Shown here: positions 51,301 through 58,279 of the stretch, piece after piece
Layout of the letters: each line of letters starts with the position of its first letter
Numbering within the stretch: position 1 is the stretch's first letter
Assembly (NCBI RefSeq): GCF_039529775.1
Contig: NZ_BAAANL010000001.1
Span: 620,001 to 684,000 of the forward strand
Length of the DNA stretch: 64,000 nucleotides
Source: Myceligenerans crystallogenes
GTDB taxonomy: Bacteria > Actinomycetota > Actinomycetes > Actinomycetales > Cellulomonadaceae
Direction of reading: 5' to 3'
The notes under the pieces: generated by a model
Seen by the model: only the letters and a program-made list of their open reading frames with translations
Told to the model about the DNA's origin: nothing
Database searches by the model: none
Program-made: the position numbers and the translations under genes

Positions 51301-52074
51301 CTGGTGCGCGCGGAGCTGGTGAGCGCGGAGCTGGCCGCCGGCCGGGAACCGTCGCCCGGCGACGTCCTCGCCGCGCCCACGGGCGTGCTGTTCGACGCCG
51401 CCGGGCACGATCTGGTCGAGCTCACCACGATGCTGCTCGCCGAACGCGCGGCCCGCGACGAGGGCGTCGTGGAGTTCCCGGCCCATGTGTCGGCCTCCGG
51501 GCTGGTGCGGCTGGCCGCCGACCGTGACGCGTTCACCCTCCAGCTGCGCCGGCCGATCCCCACGGAACCCACGATCCACGCCCGCCGGGGCACGCAGCTG
51601 CACGCCTGGGTCGAGCAGTTCTACCGTTCGGCGTCCCTCCTCGACGTCGACGACCTGCCGGGCGCGGAGGGCGACGACGTGCCCGCCGACACGGATCTGA
51701 CCAAGCTCCGCGAGACGTTCCTGGCCTCGGAGTGGGCCTCGCGCATCCCGATCGCCATCGAGGCCGACGTCGAGACCCCCGTCGCGGGCGTCATGCTCCG
51801 CTGCCGCATGGACGCCGTCTTCCCGGACCCGGACGGCGAGCCCGGCAGCGTCGTCGTCGTCGACTGGAAGACCGGCCGCGAACCCCACGACCCGGTGGCC
51901 CGCGCGGCCCGCGAGGTCCAGCTCGCCGTCTACCGCCTGGCCTGGTCCCGCTGGACGGGCCTCCCCCTGGACAAGGTCAGCGCGGCCTTCTGCTACCTGG
52001 GCTCATCCGCCACGGTCCGCCCGGAGCGCCTCCTGACTGAACGGGAACTGGAATCCCTCATCCGCGGCGAGTGA
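48367..52074 (+). CDS. adnB: Helicase-nuclease subunit AdnB
   Basis: Second AdnAB subunit, 1235 residues, the lead ATPase motor in mycobacterial work. Walker A VAGAGSGKTETMAARV (about 74-89), motif Ia GLTFTRKAAGELSQRV, motif II VVLLDEYQDTSYAQVEL (DEYQ at about 319), then GDPHQSIYGWRGAS, ITAHAAKGLEWDVVAVPGL and YVAFTRARRDLL. The C-terminal nuclease domain has GTQLHAWVEQFY, RCRMDAVF, VVVVDWKTGREP (about 1162-1173) and EVQLAVYRLAW. A Ser/Gly/Pro-rich insert occurs near 580-640. The start overlaps the adnA stop. Cysteines for an iron-sulfur cluster are absent here, unlike in adnA. Confidence 0.94.
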   Translation: MSQDALFGDDLVINEDFLTSRDAASDLRRTQDRALSEAGRPRLSARAIARLLGRPEPTHEQEAVIEAPLEPALVVAGAGSGKTETMAARVVWLIANRLVSPEQVLGLTFTRKAAGELSQRVQTRLAQLARALGEESGEALPGAADLAIDRPTIATYNAYAASLVADHGLRLGVEPSARLLGEAEQWQLASQVVESWAGDLDTDKAVSTVVAAVVALSGALGEHLIDPADARSRLLAMAEHLDGIPLGDRQRKRTKDVDQLIASVAERARLIDLVVEYRRRKRVAETLDFGDQVAFAAELARSVPAVGTAERSRFAVVLLDEYQDTSYAQVELLSGLFGDGHPVIAVGDPHQSIYGWRGASASGLARFPERFRRDDGVAAGVHYLSTSWRNDAAVLTAANIVSAPLREPGSGGGAAGGDGPVAGGGTTTPRAGARVHVPPLDLRPGAGTGQVSAHVAATMEEEAAAVAEWVAGRWRPGSHPDGRVTAAVLCRARSQFTAVEVALRSHGLPVEVVGLGGLLTTPEVVDVVALLEAAHDPSRGDSLLRLLTGPRVHLGAADLLALGSWAADIAREDDPRRAAPADGPATAAGTDAGTARSSGSRSDGPRPGQGTPAGALAGRAGEPASENATGADEDVTVVEGDVVDHRSIIDALDDLPEPGHAARDGRVLTPEGHTRLTALAEVLRGMRGLTYLSLPELVVQAERALGLDVEAVTAATLTAAGALGAVSDRGREHLDAFRDVAASFAQSADVATLGAFLAWLGVAGTRENGLDMPVREPDPDAVQIITAHAAKGLEWDVVAVPGLVGGVFPAFDRGARSGEKSSGWLSGLGELPYHLRGDAEDLPAFRWEAASDTKDLVALREEFKEDCGTHRLAEERRLAYVAFTRARRDLLLTGSWWGTATRVRELSVFLEELTQAGLISTEGWAAPPAPDAENPRGLVTEAGIWPAGAAGAEPADRAEPEPRAPVVVARTVLRATAALVRAELVSAELAAGREPSPGDVLAAPTGVLFDAAGHDLVELTTMLLAERAARDEGVVEFPAHVSASGLVRLAADRDAFTLQLRRPIPTEPTIHARRGTQLHAWVEQFYRSASLLDVDDLPGAEGDDVPADTDLTKLRETFLASEWASRIPIAIEADVETPVAGVMLRCRMDAVFPDPDGEPGSVVVVDWKTGREPHDPVARAAREVQLAVYRLAWSRWTGLPLDKVSAAFCYLGSSATVRPERLLTERELESLIRGE

Positions 52075-52117
52075 CCTCGGCAGATCGCGCGCTCCGCACA
52101 TCGACCAGTGCGTTGAC

Positions 52118-52210
52118 CTGCAAATTTACAAAATGACAAACCCGTCACGCCAAGTATTGTATATTTGAGGTTATATTAGTTGCAAGGGCTTGATGCTTGA
52201 TTTTGCTCAA
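52118..52210. other. AT-rich island between adnB and a small membrane protein gene
   Basis: About 93 bases with roughly 37% GC by my count, in DNA otherwise above 70% GC. It contains AAATTTACAAAATGACAAA and ATTGTATATTTGAGGTTATA. It lies between convergent genes (adnB stop 52074, next stop 52239). It is unlike any other stretch in the window, and no ORF or known element was recognised. A weak hairpin GGGCTTGATG / CATCGCCAGCCC spans 52187-52223 and may terminate transcription. Confidence 0.7.
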
Positions 52211-52238
52211 TCCATCGCCAGCCCTTCCTGAGTGCTTG

Positions 52239-52529
52239 TCAGGCCTCAGCCGCCCAGGCTCGCTGCTCGGCGGCGATCGACAGGATGATCCTGATCCACA
52301 GGACGCAGCCGACGATCATGACGACTGCCTCGTACACCGAGCTCGCGAAGAAGCCGAACCGGAATCCTGCGGCGCCAGTGGCTCCGAAAGTGATCGGCCC
52401 GCTCGTCGTGCCGAGCGCCGACGCGAGCGGGCGGACCGCCATCATCACCGCGTAGACAGCGGCGACGACGACCGCTGCCTTCGTCAGGCGCGCGTCCACG
52501 ACAGGACGCCGGGCAGGCGCGAGAGACAT
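52239..52529 (-). CDS. Small two-helix membrane protein, hypothetical
   Basis: 96 residues. ATG 52529 lies six bases after GGAG. Two transmembrane helices (about 17-40, AAVVVAAVYAVMMAVRPLAS, and about 60-85, SSVYEAVVMIVGCVLWIRII) are joined by a Gly/Thr-rich loop. It ends with a short helix EQRAWAAEA. No family was recognised. Codon use looks slightly less G/C-biased at third positions than the flanking adnB and kinase genes, and it adjoins the AT-rich island, so recent acquisition is possible. Confidence 0.7.
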   Translation of the reverse strand: MSLAPARRPVVDARLTKAAVVVAAVYAVMMAVRPLASALGTTSGPITFGATGAAGFRFGFFASSVYEAVVMIVGCVLWIRIILSIAAEQRAWAAEA

Positions 52530-52648
52530 CGGGAACTCCAGGCTTTGACGGATCGGACGCCGACCAGGCTCCCCGGCACAGCAGCGCACAACCTAACAGC
52601 CAGGCCGTCATCCGATAAGGATGAAAGCGCCCCTCAGCGAGCGGAGCG

Positions 52649-53566
52649 TCAGCCTTCCTCGCGCGTCGCCTCGTCCAGGTCGGCCAGCATCGCCGTCGCG
52701 TCCTCGACGACCTCCGGCAGCTTGTGCCGCACGCCGTGCAGCAGCCAGCGCGCCAGCGCCAGCTCGCCCACCAGCAGCGCGCGGTCCTGCAGGCGCGGGT
52801 CGCTCAGCTCGGTGCGGCGCAGCAGGTAGGCCTCCATGATCGAGTCCGCGGCTTCCACCGGCGCAGCCACGAGCAGCCAGGCCAGGTCGTCGGCCGGATC
52901 CGCGACCTTCGCCTCGGACCACCCCGAGATCGCCACCACGCGCCCCCGGTCCACCAGCATCTGGTCGGCGGCCAGGTCACCGTGCACGACGACGGGCTGG
53001 AACTTCCACAGCGAAACGTCCTCGAGCGCGGCCTCCCAGCGGTGCAGCAGCGTGGACGGGATGCGCCCGGTCTTCGCCGCCTCGTCGACCTCGGACATCC
53101 GCCGGTCGCGGTACTCGGCGGCGGTGTAGCCCGGCAGCCCGCACCCCTCGACCACGGAGGCCGGCAGCTCGTGGATCGCCGCGATCGCCCGCCCGAGATC
53201 CGCGGCGAGCCCCGGCCCGGGCGCGAGCGCCTCGACGTCGAGCCATTCCCCGACGATCCGCCGGTGCACCACGGCCCGCCCGCCCTCGGGCAGCAGCGCG
53301 AACCCGGCGATCTGCGGCACGACGAACGGCAGCACCCCCGTGTCCACGTACAGCTTGAGCGATTCCAGCAGCTCGATCTCCGCCTCCAGGGCGGCCCCGG
53401 CGACGGTGCTGCGCGGCGCACGCACCACCCACTCCTGATCGTCCTGGCTGGTCACGACGGCAGTGTCGTAGTCACCGGGCATGCTGTCGGTCCGGACCGA
53501 CGCCGCTTCCAGCCCCGGGACGGCCGCCGTCGACAGGGCGGCGAGAGCGAGGGGAGTACGTGCCAC
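52649..53566 (-). CDS. Aminoglycoside/macrolide phosphotransferase (APH) family kinase
   Basis: 305 residues of the APH/choline-kinase fold. Catalytic loop VVVHGDLAADQMLVDRGRVV (about 198-217) with H-G-D-x4-D/Q, and a DFG-equivalent written ISGWSEAKVADPADDLAWLL, where the usual D/G-W-E becomes S-G-W-S and the Asp-Pro-Asp tail is kept. N-lobe strands include TAVVTSQDDQEWVVRAPR. Members phosphorylate antibiotics or small metabolites. The substrate is unknown, but the setting in the whiB7/adnAB block makes a drug-related role worth testing. GTG 53566 starts the protein, and the ribosome site is weak. Confidence 0.85.
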   Translation of the reverse strand: MARTPLALAALSTAAVPGLEAASVRTDSMPGDYDTAVVTSQDDQEWVVRAPRSTVAGAALEAEIELLESLKLYVDTGVLPFVVPQIAGFALLPEGGRAVVHRRIVGEWLDVEALAPGPGLAADLGRAIAAIHELPASVVEGCGLPGYTAAEYRDRRMSEVDEAAKTGRIPSTLLHRWEAALEDVSLWKFQPVVVHGDLAADQMLVDRGRVVAISGWSEAKVADPADDLAWLLVAAPVEAADSIMEAYLLRRTELSDPRLQDRALLVGELALARWLLHGVRHKLPEVVEDATAMLADLDEATREEG

Positions 53567-53727
53567 GCCCCGAGGATAGATCCCCGGAGGTCGTCGCCGG
53601 ACCAGCCACACCGGCCCTTCGCCGGTCAGGTTCCGGGAAGTCCGGGAATGCGGCGGTCCTCGATGCCTCGCCTGACGCGGCCATGGGCGTGTGGTGACGC
53701 GGGACGCTCGCGGGATACGTTCAGGAC

Positions 53728-54774
53728 ATGCTGGAGCTTCCCCTTGCGCAGGTCGCGCACGATCGTGCTGCCCACCGTCGGAGCGAGACCGGACTGGTCG
53801 AGGGCCTGCTCGCGCAGGACACGACCAAGGTGCTCCTGGTGGGTGCGGGGCGGGTGGTCGCCGCCGGGCACCGGCCCGCGCTCCTGTCGGTACGCGAGGC
53901 CGCCGACGCGGTCGGCGCAGACGGCGCACGCGCGGAGGCGGTCGTCGCCGCCGGGCGAGCGGAGGCGGACGGTGGTGCCGGCAGGGGAGCCGATGCGAGC
54001 GGCGCCGCCGGCGGGGTAGCGGAGGCGGACGGCGCCGAGTACCTCTTTCTCGGGGAAGCCGACGGCGTGTCGTACGTCGCGCGGGTGCTGCCGGAGGCGT
54101 CCGACGACGACGGCGCAGGGCTCCCCGGCGGTCTCGGCTGGATCGCGCTGCGGGACCTCGCCGACTCCGGCGATCCGCTGACCACGGGGCTCGCCGTCGA
54201 GGCCGTCGCGCTCGCGAACTGGCACGCGGTCACCACGCACTGCCCGCGCTGCGGGAAGCCCACCGAACCGGCGCAGGCCGGGTGGGTGCGCCGCTGCCCG
54301 GGCGAGGACATCGAGCACTACCCGCGTACCGACCCCGCGGTCATCATGTCGATCGTCGACGACGCCGGCCGCCTGCTCCTCGGCCGCGCCCCCACCTGGC
54401 CCGCGGGCCGCATGTCGGTGCTGGCCGGCTTCGTGGAGCCGGGCGAGAGCGCCGAGCAGGCCGTGGTGCGGGAGGCCGCGGAGGAGACGGGCGTCGTCGT
54501 CGGGCAGGTGGAGTACCGGGGCAGTCAGTCCTGGCCGATGCCCTGCTCGCTCATGCTCGGCTTCCACGCCCGCGCCGAGACGACCCGGCTGACCCCGGAC
54601 ACCGAGGAACTGGCCGAGGCCCGCTGGTTCACCCGCGAGGAACTCCGGGCGGCCTGCGCCGACGGCACCCTGAGCCTCCCCGGCCACGCCTCGATCGCCC
54701 GCGCGCTCATCGAGTCCTGGCTGAGCTCCTCGGCACCGCCGACGCCGGGCGATGAAATGGCCCAAGCGACCTGA
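53728..54774 (+). CDS. nudC: NAD(+)/NADH pyrophosphatase (NudC)
   Basis: Hydrolyses NADH to NMNH and AMP, and removes NAD caps from RNA. 348 residues. A zinc-ribbon region starts with HCPRCGKPTEPAQAGWVRRC (about 171-190), then DIEHYPRTDPAVI. The Nudix box GFVEPGESAEQAVVREAAEE (from about 234) is complete. The NudC-specific motif is SQSWPMPCSLMLGF, a variant of the usual SQPWPFPxS. Odd: an Ala/Gly/Asp-rich insert (about 72-105, AEADGGAGRGADASGAAGG) in the N-terminal domain. Divergent from the APH gene and convergent with mrx1. The ribosome site is CAGGA. Confidence 0.93.
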   Translation: MLELPLAQVAHDRAAHRRSETGLVEGLLAQDTTKVLLVGAGRVVAAGHRPALLSVREAADAVGADGARAEAVVAAGRAEADGGAGRGADASGAAGGVAEADGAEYLFLGEADGVSYVARVLPEASDDDGAGLPGGLGWIALRDLADSGDPLTTGLAVEAVALANWHAVTTHCPRCGKPTEPAQAGWVRRCPGEDIEHYPRTDPAVIMSIVDDAGRLLLGRAPTWPAGRMSVLAGFVEPGESAEQAVVREAAEETGVVVGQVEYRGSQSWPMPCSLMLGFHARAETTRLTPDTEELAEARWFTREELRAACADGTLSLPGHASIARALIESWLSSSAPPTPGDEMAQAT

Positions 54775-54802
54775 GCATGCGGTCGGGAGATTGCGGATCG
54801 AG

Positions 54803-54882
54803 GTCGGTCCGAAGTCGAGCAGTCGGTTCCCCGGGAAGCCGACCGTACAGACATCCTGCCGACCGCTCGACAGAGGACCGAC
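54803..54882. terminator. Nested inverted repeats between convergent nudC and mrx1
   Basis: GTCGGTCC (54803-54810) pairs with GGACCGAC (54875-54882), GTCGAGC (54814-54820) with GCTCGAC (54865-54871), and an inner near-palindrome GTCGGTTCC..GGAAGCCGAC spans 54822-54843. Its position suits a bidirectional terminator. Confidence 0.6.
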
Positions 54883-54905
54883 GACACCTGCTCCCTGCCA
54901 CCGCC

Positions 54906-55187
54906 TCAGTTCGCCAGCGCGGCCTTCACGTCCGCCAGCGACGGGTTCGTCGCCGCGCTGCCGTCGGGGTAGACCACGGTGGGCACGGTGCGGTTGCCGC
55001 CGTTGACCTGCTCGACGTAGGCGGCCGTCTCGGGCCGCTCCTCGATGTCGATCACCTCGTACGCGATGCCCTCCGAGTCGAGCTGCGTGCGCAGCCGCCG
55101 GCAGTAGCCGCACCAGGTGGTCGAGTACATCAGGACGGTTCCCTCGGCGGGGATGGGCGTCGCAACAGGAGTCGTGGCCTCGGTCAT
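54906..55187 (-). CDS. mrx1: Mycoredoxin (glutaredoxin-like)
   Basis: 93 residues, thioredoxin-fold. Active site TTWCGYCRRLRTQL with Cys26 and Cys29 in CGYC, the mycoredoxin-1 form. The cis-Pro strand is NRTVPTVVYPDG, and the C-terminus is NPSLADVKAAL. It reduces mycothiol-mixed disulfides in mycothiol-producing actinobacteria. Lying next to uvrD2 and nudC as in M. tuberculosis supports the assignment. ATG 55187 follows AGGGAC. It is divergent from uvrD2 with only 83 bases between starts. Confidence 0.93.
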   Translation of the reverse strand: MTEATTPVATPIPAEGTVLMYSTTWCGYCRRLRTQLDSEGIAYEVIDIEERPETAAYVEQVNGGNRTVPTVVYPDGSAATNPSLADVKAALAN

Positions 55188-55270
55188 CTCGCTGTCCCTT
55201 CATCGTGCACGACGGCGGTCGCGGGTGCCCCGGCCGGTTCGTGTCAGAGTCTCCTGGAAGAATCGCGGGC

Positions 55271-57322
55271 ATGGCGACGCCCGCGCACACCCTGAACCAC
55301 GCAAGGGGCCCGGTTCATCCCGATGCGATCCTCGACGCGCTCGACCCCGAGCAGCGCGAGGTCGCGCTGGCCCTGCGCGGACCCGTCTGCGTGCTCGCCG
55401 GTGCCGGCACCGGGAAGACGCGTGCCATCACGCACCGCATCGCCTACGGCGTGCGCACGGGCGTGTACAAGCCGAACGGCGTCCTGGCCGTCACCTTCAC
55501 CGCCCGGGCCGCGGGCGAGATGCGCACCCGCCTGCGCGAGCTCGGCGTCGAGGGTGTGCAGGCCCGCACCTTCCACGCCGCCGCGCTGCGGCAGCTGGCC
55601 TACTTCTGGCCCCGGGTCGTGGGGGGAGCCCCGCCCCGGCTGGTCGAGCACAAGGCGCAGTTCGTCGCCGAGTCCGCACGCCGGCTGGGCCTGTCCGTCG
55701 ACCGGGTCGCCGTCCGCGACCTCTCCTCGGAGATCGAGTGGGCCAAGGTCAGCCTCATGACCGCCGACGACTACGAGCGCCTCGCCCCGGCCCGCGGCCG
55801 CGCCGCGCCGTCGGGCCACGACCACCAGACCATGGCCCGTCTCATCACCATGTACGAGGACGTCAAGACCGAGCGCGACGCGATCGACTTCGAGGACGTC
55901 CTGCTCATGCTCGGCGACATGCTGAACAGCCACAAGCCGATCGCCGACGAGGTGCGCGGCCAGTACCGCCACTTCGTCGTGGACGAGTACCAGGACGTCT
56001 CACCCCTGCAGCAGTTCCTGCTCGACCAGTGGCTCGGCGGCCGCGAGGAGCTCTGCGTCGTCGGCGACCCCTCCCAGACCATCTACTCGTTCACCGGCGC
56101 CACCCCGCGCTACCTGCTCGACTTCCGCCGCCGCTTCCGCGACGCCGCCGAGATCCGGCTGGTCCGCGACTACCGGTCCACCCCCCAGGTCGTGGGCCTC
56201 GCCAACGATCTGCTGCGCCGCGCCGGGCGCGGCGCGGCGCAGGCGCTGGAACTGGTCGCCCAGCGCAAGCCGGGCCCGCCGGTCGCGTACACCGCGTACG
56301 ACGACGACGAGGCGGAGGCCGCCGGCATCGCCGCCCGCGCCGCCCGGCTCATCGACCGCGGCGTCCCGGCGCGCGAGATCGCCGTCCTGTACCGCACCAA
56401 CGCGCAGTCCCAGGTGTTCGAGGCCGCGCTCGCCGATGCCGGCGTCGGTTACCTCGTGCGCGGCGGCGAGCGCTTCTTCCAGCGCAAGGAGGTGCGCGAC
56501 GCCATCGTGCTGATCCGCGGCGCCGCCCGTTCCGCCGATCCGGACCGGGCCATGCCCGGGCAGATCCGCGACGTCCTCGCCGCCGCCGGCTGGGCCGAGG
56601 AACCCCCCGCGGCCCGGGGCGCCGCCCGCGAGCGGTGGGACTCGATGCAGGCCCTCGTGGCGCTGGCGGACGATCTCGCCGCCGCGGCGGGCCCGGACTC
56701 GCCCGCGACGATCGCCACCCTGGTGGCCGAGCTCGAGGAGCGGGCCAAGGCGCAGCACGCGCCGACGGTCGACGGCGTGACGCTGGCCTCGCTGCACGCC
56801 GCGAAGGGCCTGGAGTGGGACGCCGTGTTCCTCGCCGGCGCGAGCGAGGGCCTGATGCCGATCTCCCTGGCCGAGACGGAGGAGGCGGTCCACGAGGAAC
56901 GCCGCCTGCTCTACGTCGGGATCACCCGGGCGCGGGTCCACCTCGAGATCTCGTTCGCCCGCAGCCGCAACCCCGGTGGCCGCGCGACCCGTAAGCGCAC
57001 GCGCTTCCTCGACGGGCTGTGGCCCGACGCCGAACCGGGCCGCGCCCGCCGTACCCGGGCCCGGGACTCGGCTCGCACCCAGCTGACCGGCCGGCACGAT
57101 CCCGCGCTCTTCGACGCCCTGCGCACCTGGCGGGCCGAGGTGGCCCAGGAGACGAGCAAGCCTGCCTACACGATCCTCACCGACGCGAGCCTCGCCGAGA
57201 TCGCGGAGCGGCGGCCGTCGTCCACGGCCGAGCTCGCCCGGGTCAACGGCATCGGCCCGGCGAAGATCGACCGCTTCGGCCCGACGGTGCTGGCGATCGT
57301 GCGGAGCGCTCCGGGCCCTTGA
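55271..57322 (+). CDS. uvrD2: UvrD2-type ATP-dependent DNA helicase with HRDC domain
   Basis: Superfamily 1A 3'-5' helicase, 683 residues. Walker A LAGAGTGKTRAITHR (about 42-56), Ia VTFTARAAGEMRTRL, motif II FVVDEYQDVSPLQQFLLDQW, III GDPSQTIYSFTGA, V SLHAAKGLEWDAVFLAG and VI LYVGITRARVHLEI. A C-terminal HRDC domain (about 605-683) contains ALRTWRAEVAQETSKPAYTI and VNGIGPAKIDRFG. Between motor and HRDC the linker is an Arg-rich stretch with no cysteine. Mycobacterial UvrD2 has a tetracysteine motif, which is therefore missing here. ATG 55271 is chosen. A longer GTG form is less likely. Confidence 0.93.
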   Translation: MATPAHTLNHARGPVHPDAILDALDPEQREVALALRGPVCVLAGAGTGKTRAITHRIAYGVRTGVYKPNGVLAVTFTARAAGEMRTRLRELGVEGVQARTFHAAALRQLAYFWPRVVGGAPPRLVEHKAQFVAESARRLGLSVDRVAVRDLSSEIEWAKVSLMTADDYERLAPARGRAAPSGHDHQTMARLITMYEDVKTERDAIDFEDVLLMLGDMLNSHKPIADEVRGQYRHFVVDEYQDVSPLQQFLLDQWLGGREELCVVGDPSQTIYSFTGATPRYLLDFRRRFRDAAEIRLVRDYRSTPQVVGLANDLLRRAGRGAAQALELVAQRKPGPPVAYTAYDDDEAEAAGIAARAARLIDRGVPAREIAVLYRTNAQSQVFEAALADAGVGYLVRGGERFFQRKEVRDAIVLIRGAARSADPDRAMPGQIRDVLAAAGWAEEPPAARGAARERWDSMQALVALADDLAAAAGPDSPATIATLVAELEERAKAQHAPTVDGVTLASLHAAKGLEWDAVFLAGASEGLMPISLAETEEAVHEERRLLYVGITRARVHLEISFARSRNPGGRATRKRTRFLDGLWPDAEPGRARRTRARDSARTQLTGRHDPALFDALRTWRAEVAQETSKPAYTILTDASLAEIAERRPSSTAELARVNGIGPAKIDRFGPTVLAIVRSAPGP

Positions 57323-57389
57323 CCAGGGCCGTGGACAGCGCTTCCACGAGGTCAGGAACCTGCCTGACGGATCCGGGAGAACTGTCAGC

Positions 57390-57438
57390 AAAAAACTTCG
57401 GAAAAAAAGTTGGACGATGCCTGACCGGCGTCATAGTC
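57390..57438 (+). promoter_or_regulatory. whiB7 promoter with WhiB7-type A-rich element
   Basis: Two A runs (57390-57395 and 57402-57408) end two bases upstream of a -35 box TTGGAC (57410-57415). After a 16-base spacer comes a -10 box CATAGT (57432-57437). An AT-rich block immediately upstream of the -35 is the known mark of promoters activated by WhiB7 with the primary sigma factor through its AT-hook. It predicts autoregulation. Confidence 0.82.
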
Positions 57439-57510
57439 TGCACGTGTCCTTGAAGAAAGGGTGCCGCCGAGAAGGCGGGGCCCCGAGCGCGTGAGGAGGT
57501 GGGAAGCCCG

Positions 57511-57702
57511 ATGGAGATCATGAAGCAGATCCAGACCTGGACGGATTCGCTGTGCGGCACGGCTGTGCCGTCTTACGCGAACCGGCCCGTCTCTGCGCGC
57601 GCGGAAATCTCCGCCCACACGCCGCGACTGCGCGGCAACGGCGTCGGCTTCCCGAAGCACAACCCCACCCCAGACTCCGCTCCAGGAGCGCATCCGGCTT
57701 AG
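57511..57702 (+). CDS. Upstream ORF in the whiB7 leader (63 codons)
   Basis: Starts at ATG 57511 after a strong GAGGAGGTGGG (57493-57503) and ends TAG 57702. The peptide begins MEIMKQIQTWTDSLCGTAVP, then is Arg- and Pro-rich (NRPVSARAE, PTPDSAPGAHPA). It matches no protein family and is best read as a regulatory upstream ORF whose translation state controls the downstream terminator. Stalled or slowed ribosomes under translation-targeting antibiotics would permit readthrough. Its stop codon lies in the loop of hairpin CCGGCT/AGCCGG (57694-57711). In-frame GTG 57499 overlaps the ribosome site and is less likely. Confidence 0.75.
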   Translation: MEIMKQIQTWTDSLCGTAVPSYANRPVSARAEISAHTPRLRGNGVGFPKHNPTPDSAPGAHPA

Positions 57703-57759
57703 ACCAGCCGGAGCACCCAGGCCGCGGAGTCCACCCAGGATCCGCGGCCTGATTTTTTT
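57694..57759 (+). terminator. Attenuator: uORF-stop hairpin followed by intrinsic terminator in the whiB7 leader
   Basis: First hairpin CCGGCT (57694-57699) / AGCCGG (57706-57711) encloses the uORF stop codon. The terminator stem CAGGCCGCGGA (57718-57728) / TCCGCGGCCTG (57741-57751) is perfect over 11 bp with a 12-base loop. It is followed by ATTTTTTT (57752-57759). A canonical T-run is rare in this GC-rich DNA. It lies 115 bases before the whiB7 start, so it must be conditional for whiB7 to be expressed. Confidence 0.88.
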
Positions 57760-57874
57760 CTCCCGCAACGTCCCGGCCCGACCCGGCCGGACGGACGGGA
57801 GAAGGACGGCACTGGATCCTGCATCACCAACGTTCACCGACGACGTTCATGCAACAGGATCTCAGGAGACAACC

Positions 57875-58273
57875 GTGCGCCTCACTGCGCTCCTTGACAC
57901 CCTTCCCCAGGGCGGATCCGGCCCCTGGACCCCTTCGACCGGCAACCTCTCGACACACCCCGTCACGAGCGGTCCCGCCGACACCCGCGAGTTCGACCGG
58001 ATCATGGACTCGCTGCTGCCGTGCCGTACCAACGACCCCGAGCTCTGGTTCGCCGAGCACGCCACCCAGGTCGAGCAGGCGAAGGCACTCTGCCGTGAGT
58101 GCCCCCTGATCGACGGCTGCCTGGCCGGTGCCCTCGAGCGGAACGAGCCCTGGGGCGTCTGGGGCGGCCAGGTCTTCGTCGACGGCGCCGTCGTGGCGCA
58201 GAAGCGGGGCCGTGGCCGGCCCCGGAAGTCGGCGCAGGCCGCGACCGCCCCGCAGGCGGTCGTGGCCGCCTGA
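57875..58273 (+). CDS. whiB7: WhiB7 iron-sulfur transcription factor
   Basis: 132-residue redox-sensitive activator of intrinsic antibiotic-resistance genes. The four cluster ligands are Cys50, Cys73, Cys76 and Cys82 (LLPCRTNDPELWF, then LCRECPLIDGC). The GVWGG turn that contacts the sigma factor is at 94-98. The AT-hook RGRGRPRK (111-118) distinguishes WhiB7 from other Wbl proteins. GTG 57875 follows AGGAG at 57864-57868. Transcribed behind the attenuated leader and located just after uvrD2, as in mycobacteria. Confidence 0.96.
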   Translation: MRLTALLDTLPQGGSGPWTPSTGNLSTHPVTSGPADTREFDRIMDSLLPCRTNDPELWFAEHATQVEQAKALCRECPLIDGCLAGALERNEPWGVWGGQVFVDGAVVAQKRGRGRPRKSAQAATAPQAVVAA

Positions 58274-58279
58274 CCGGCG

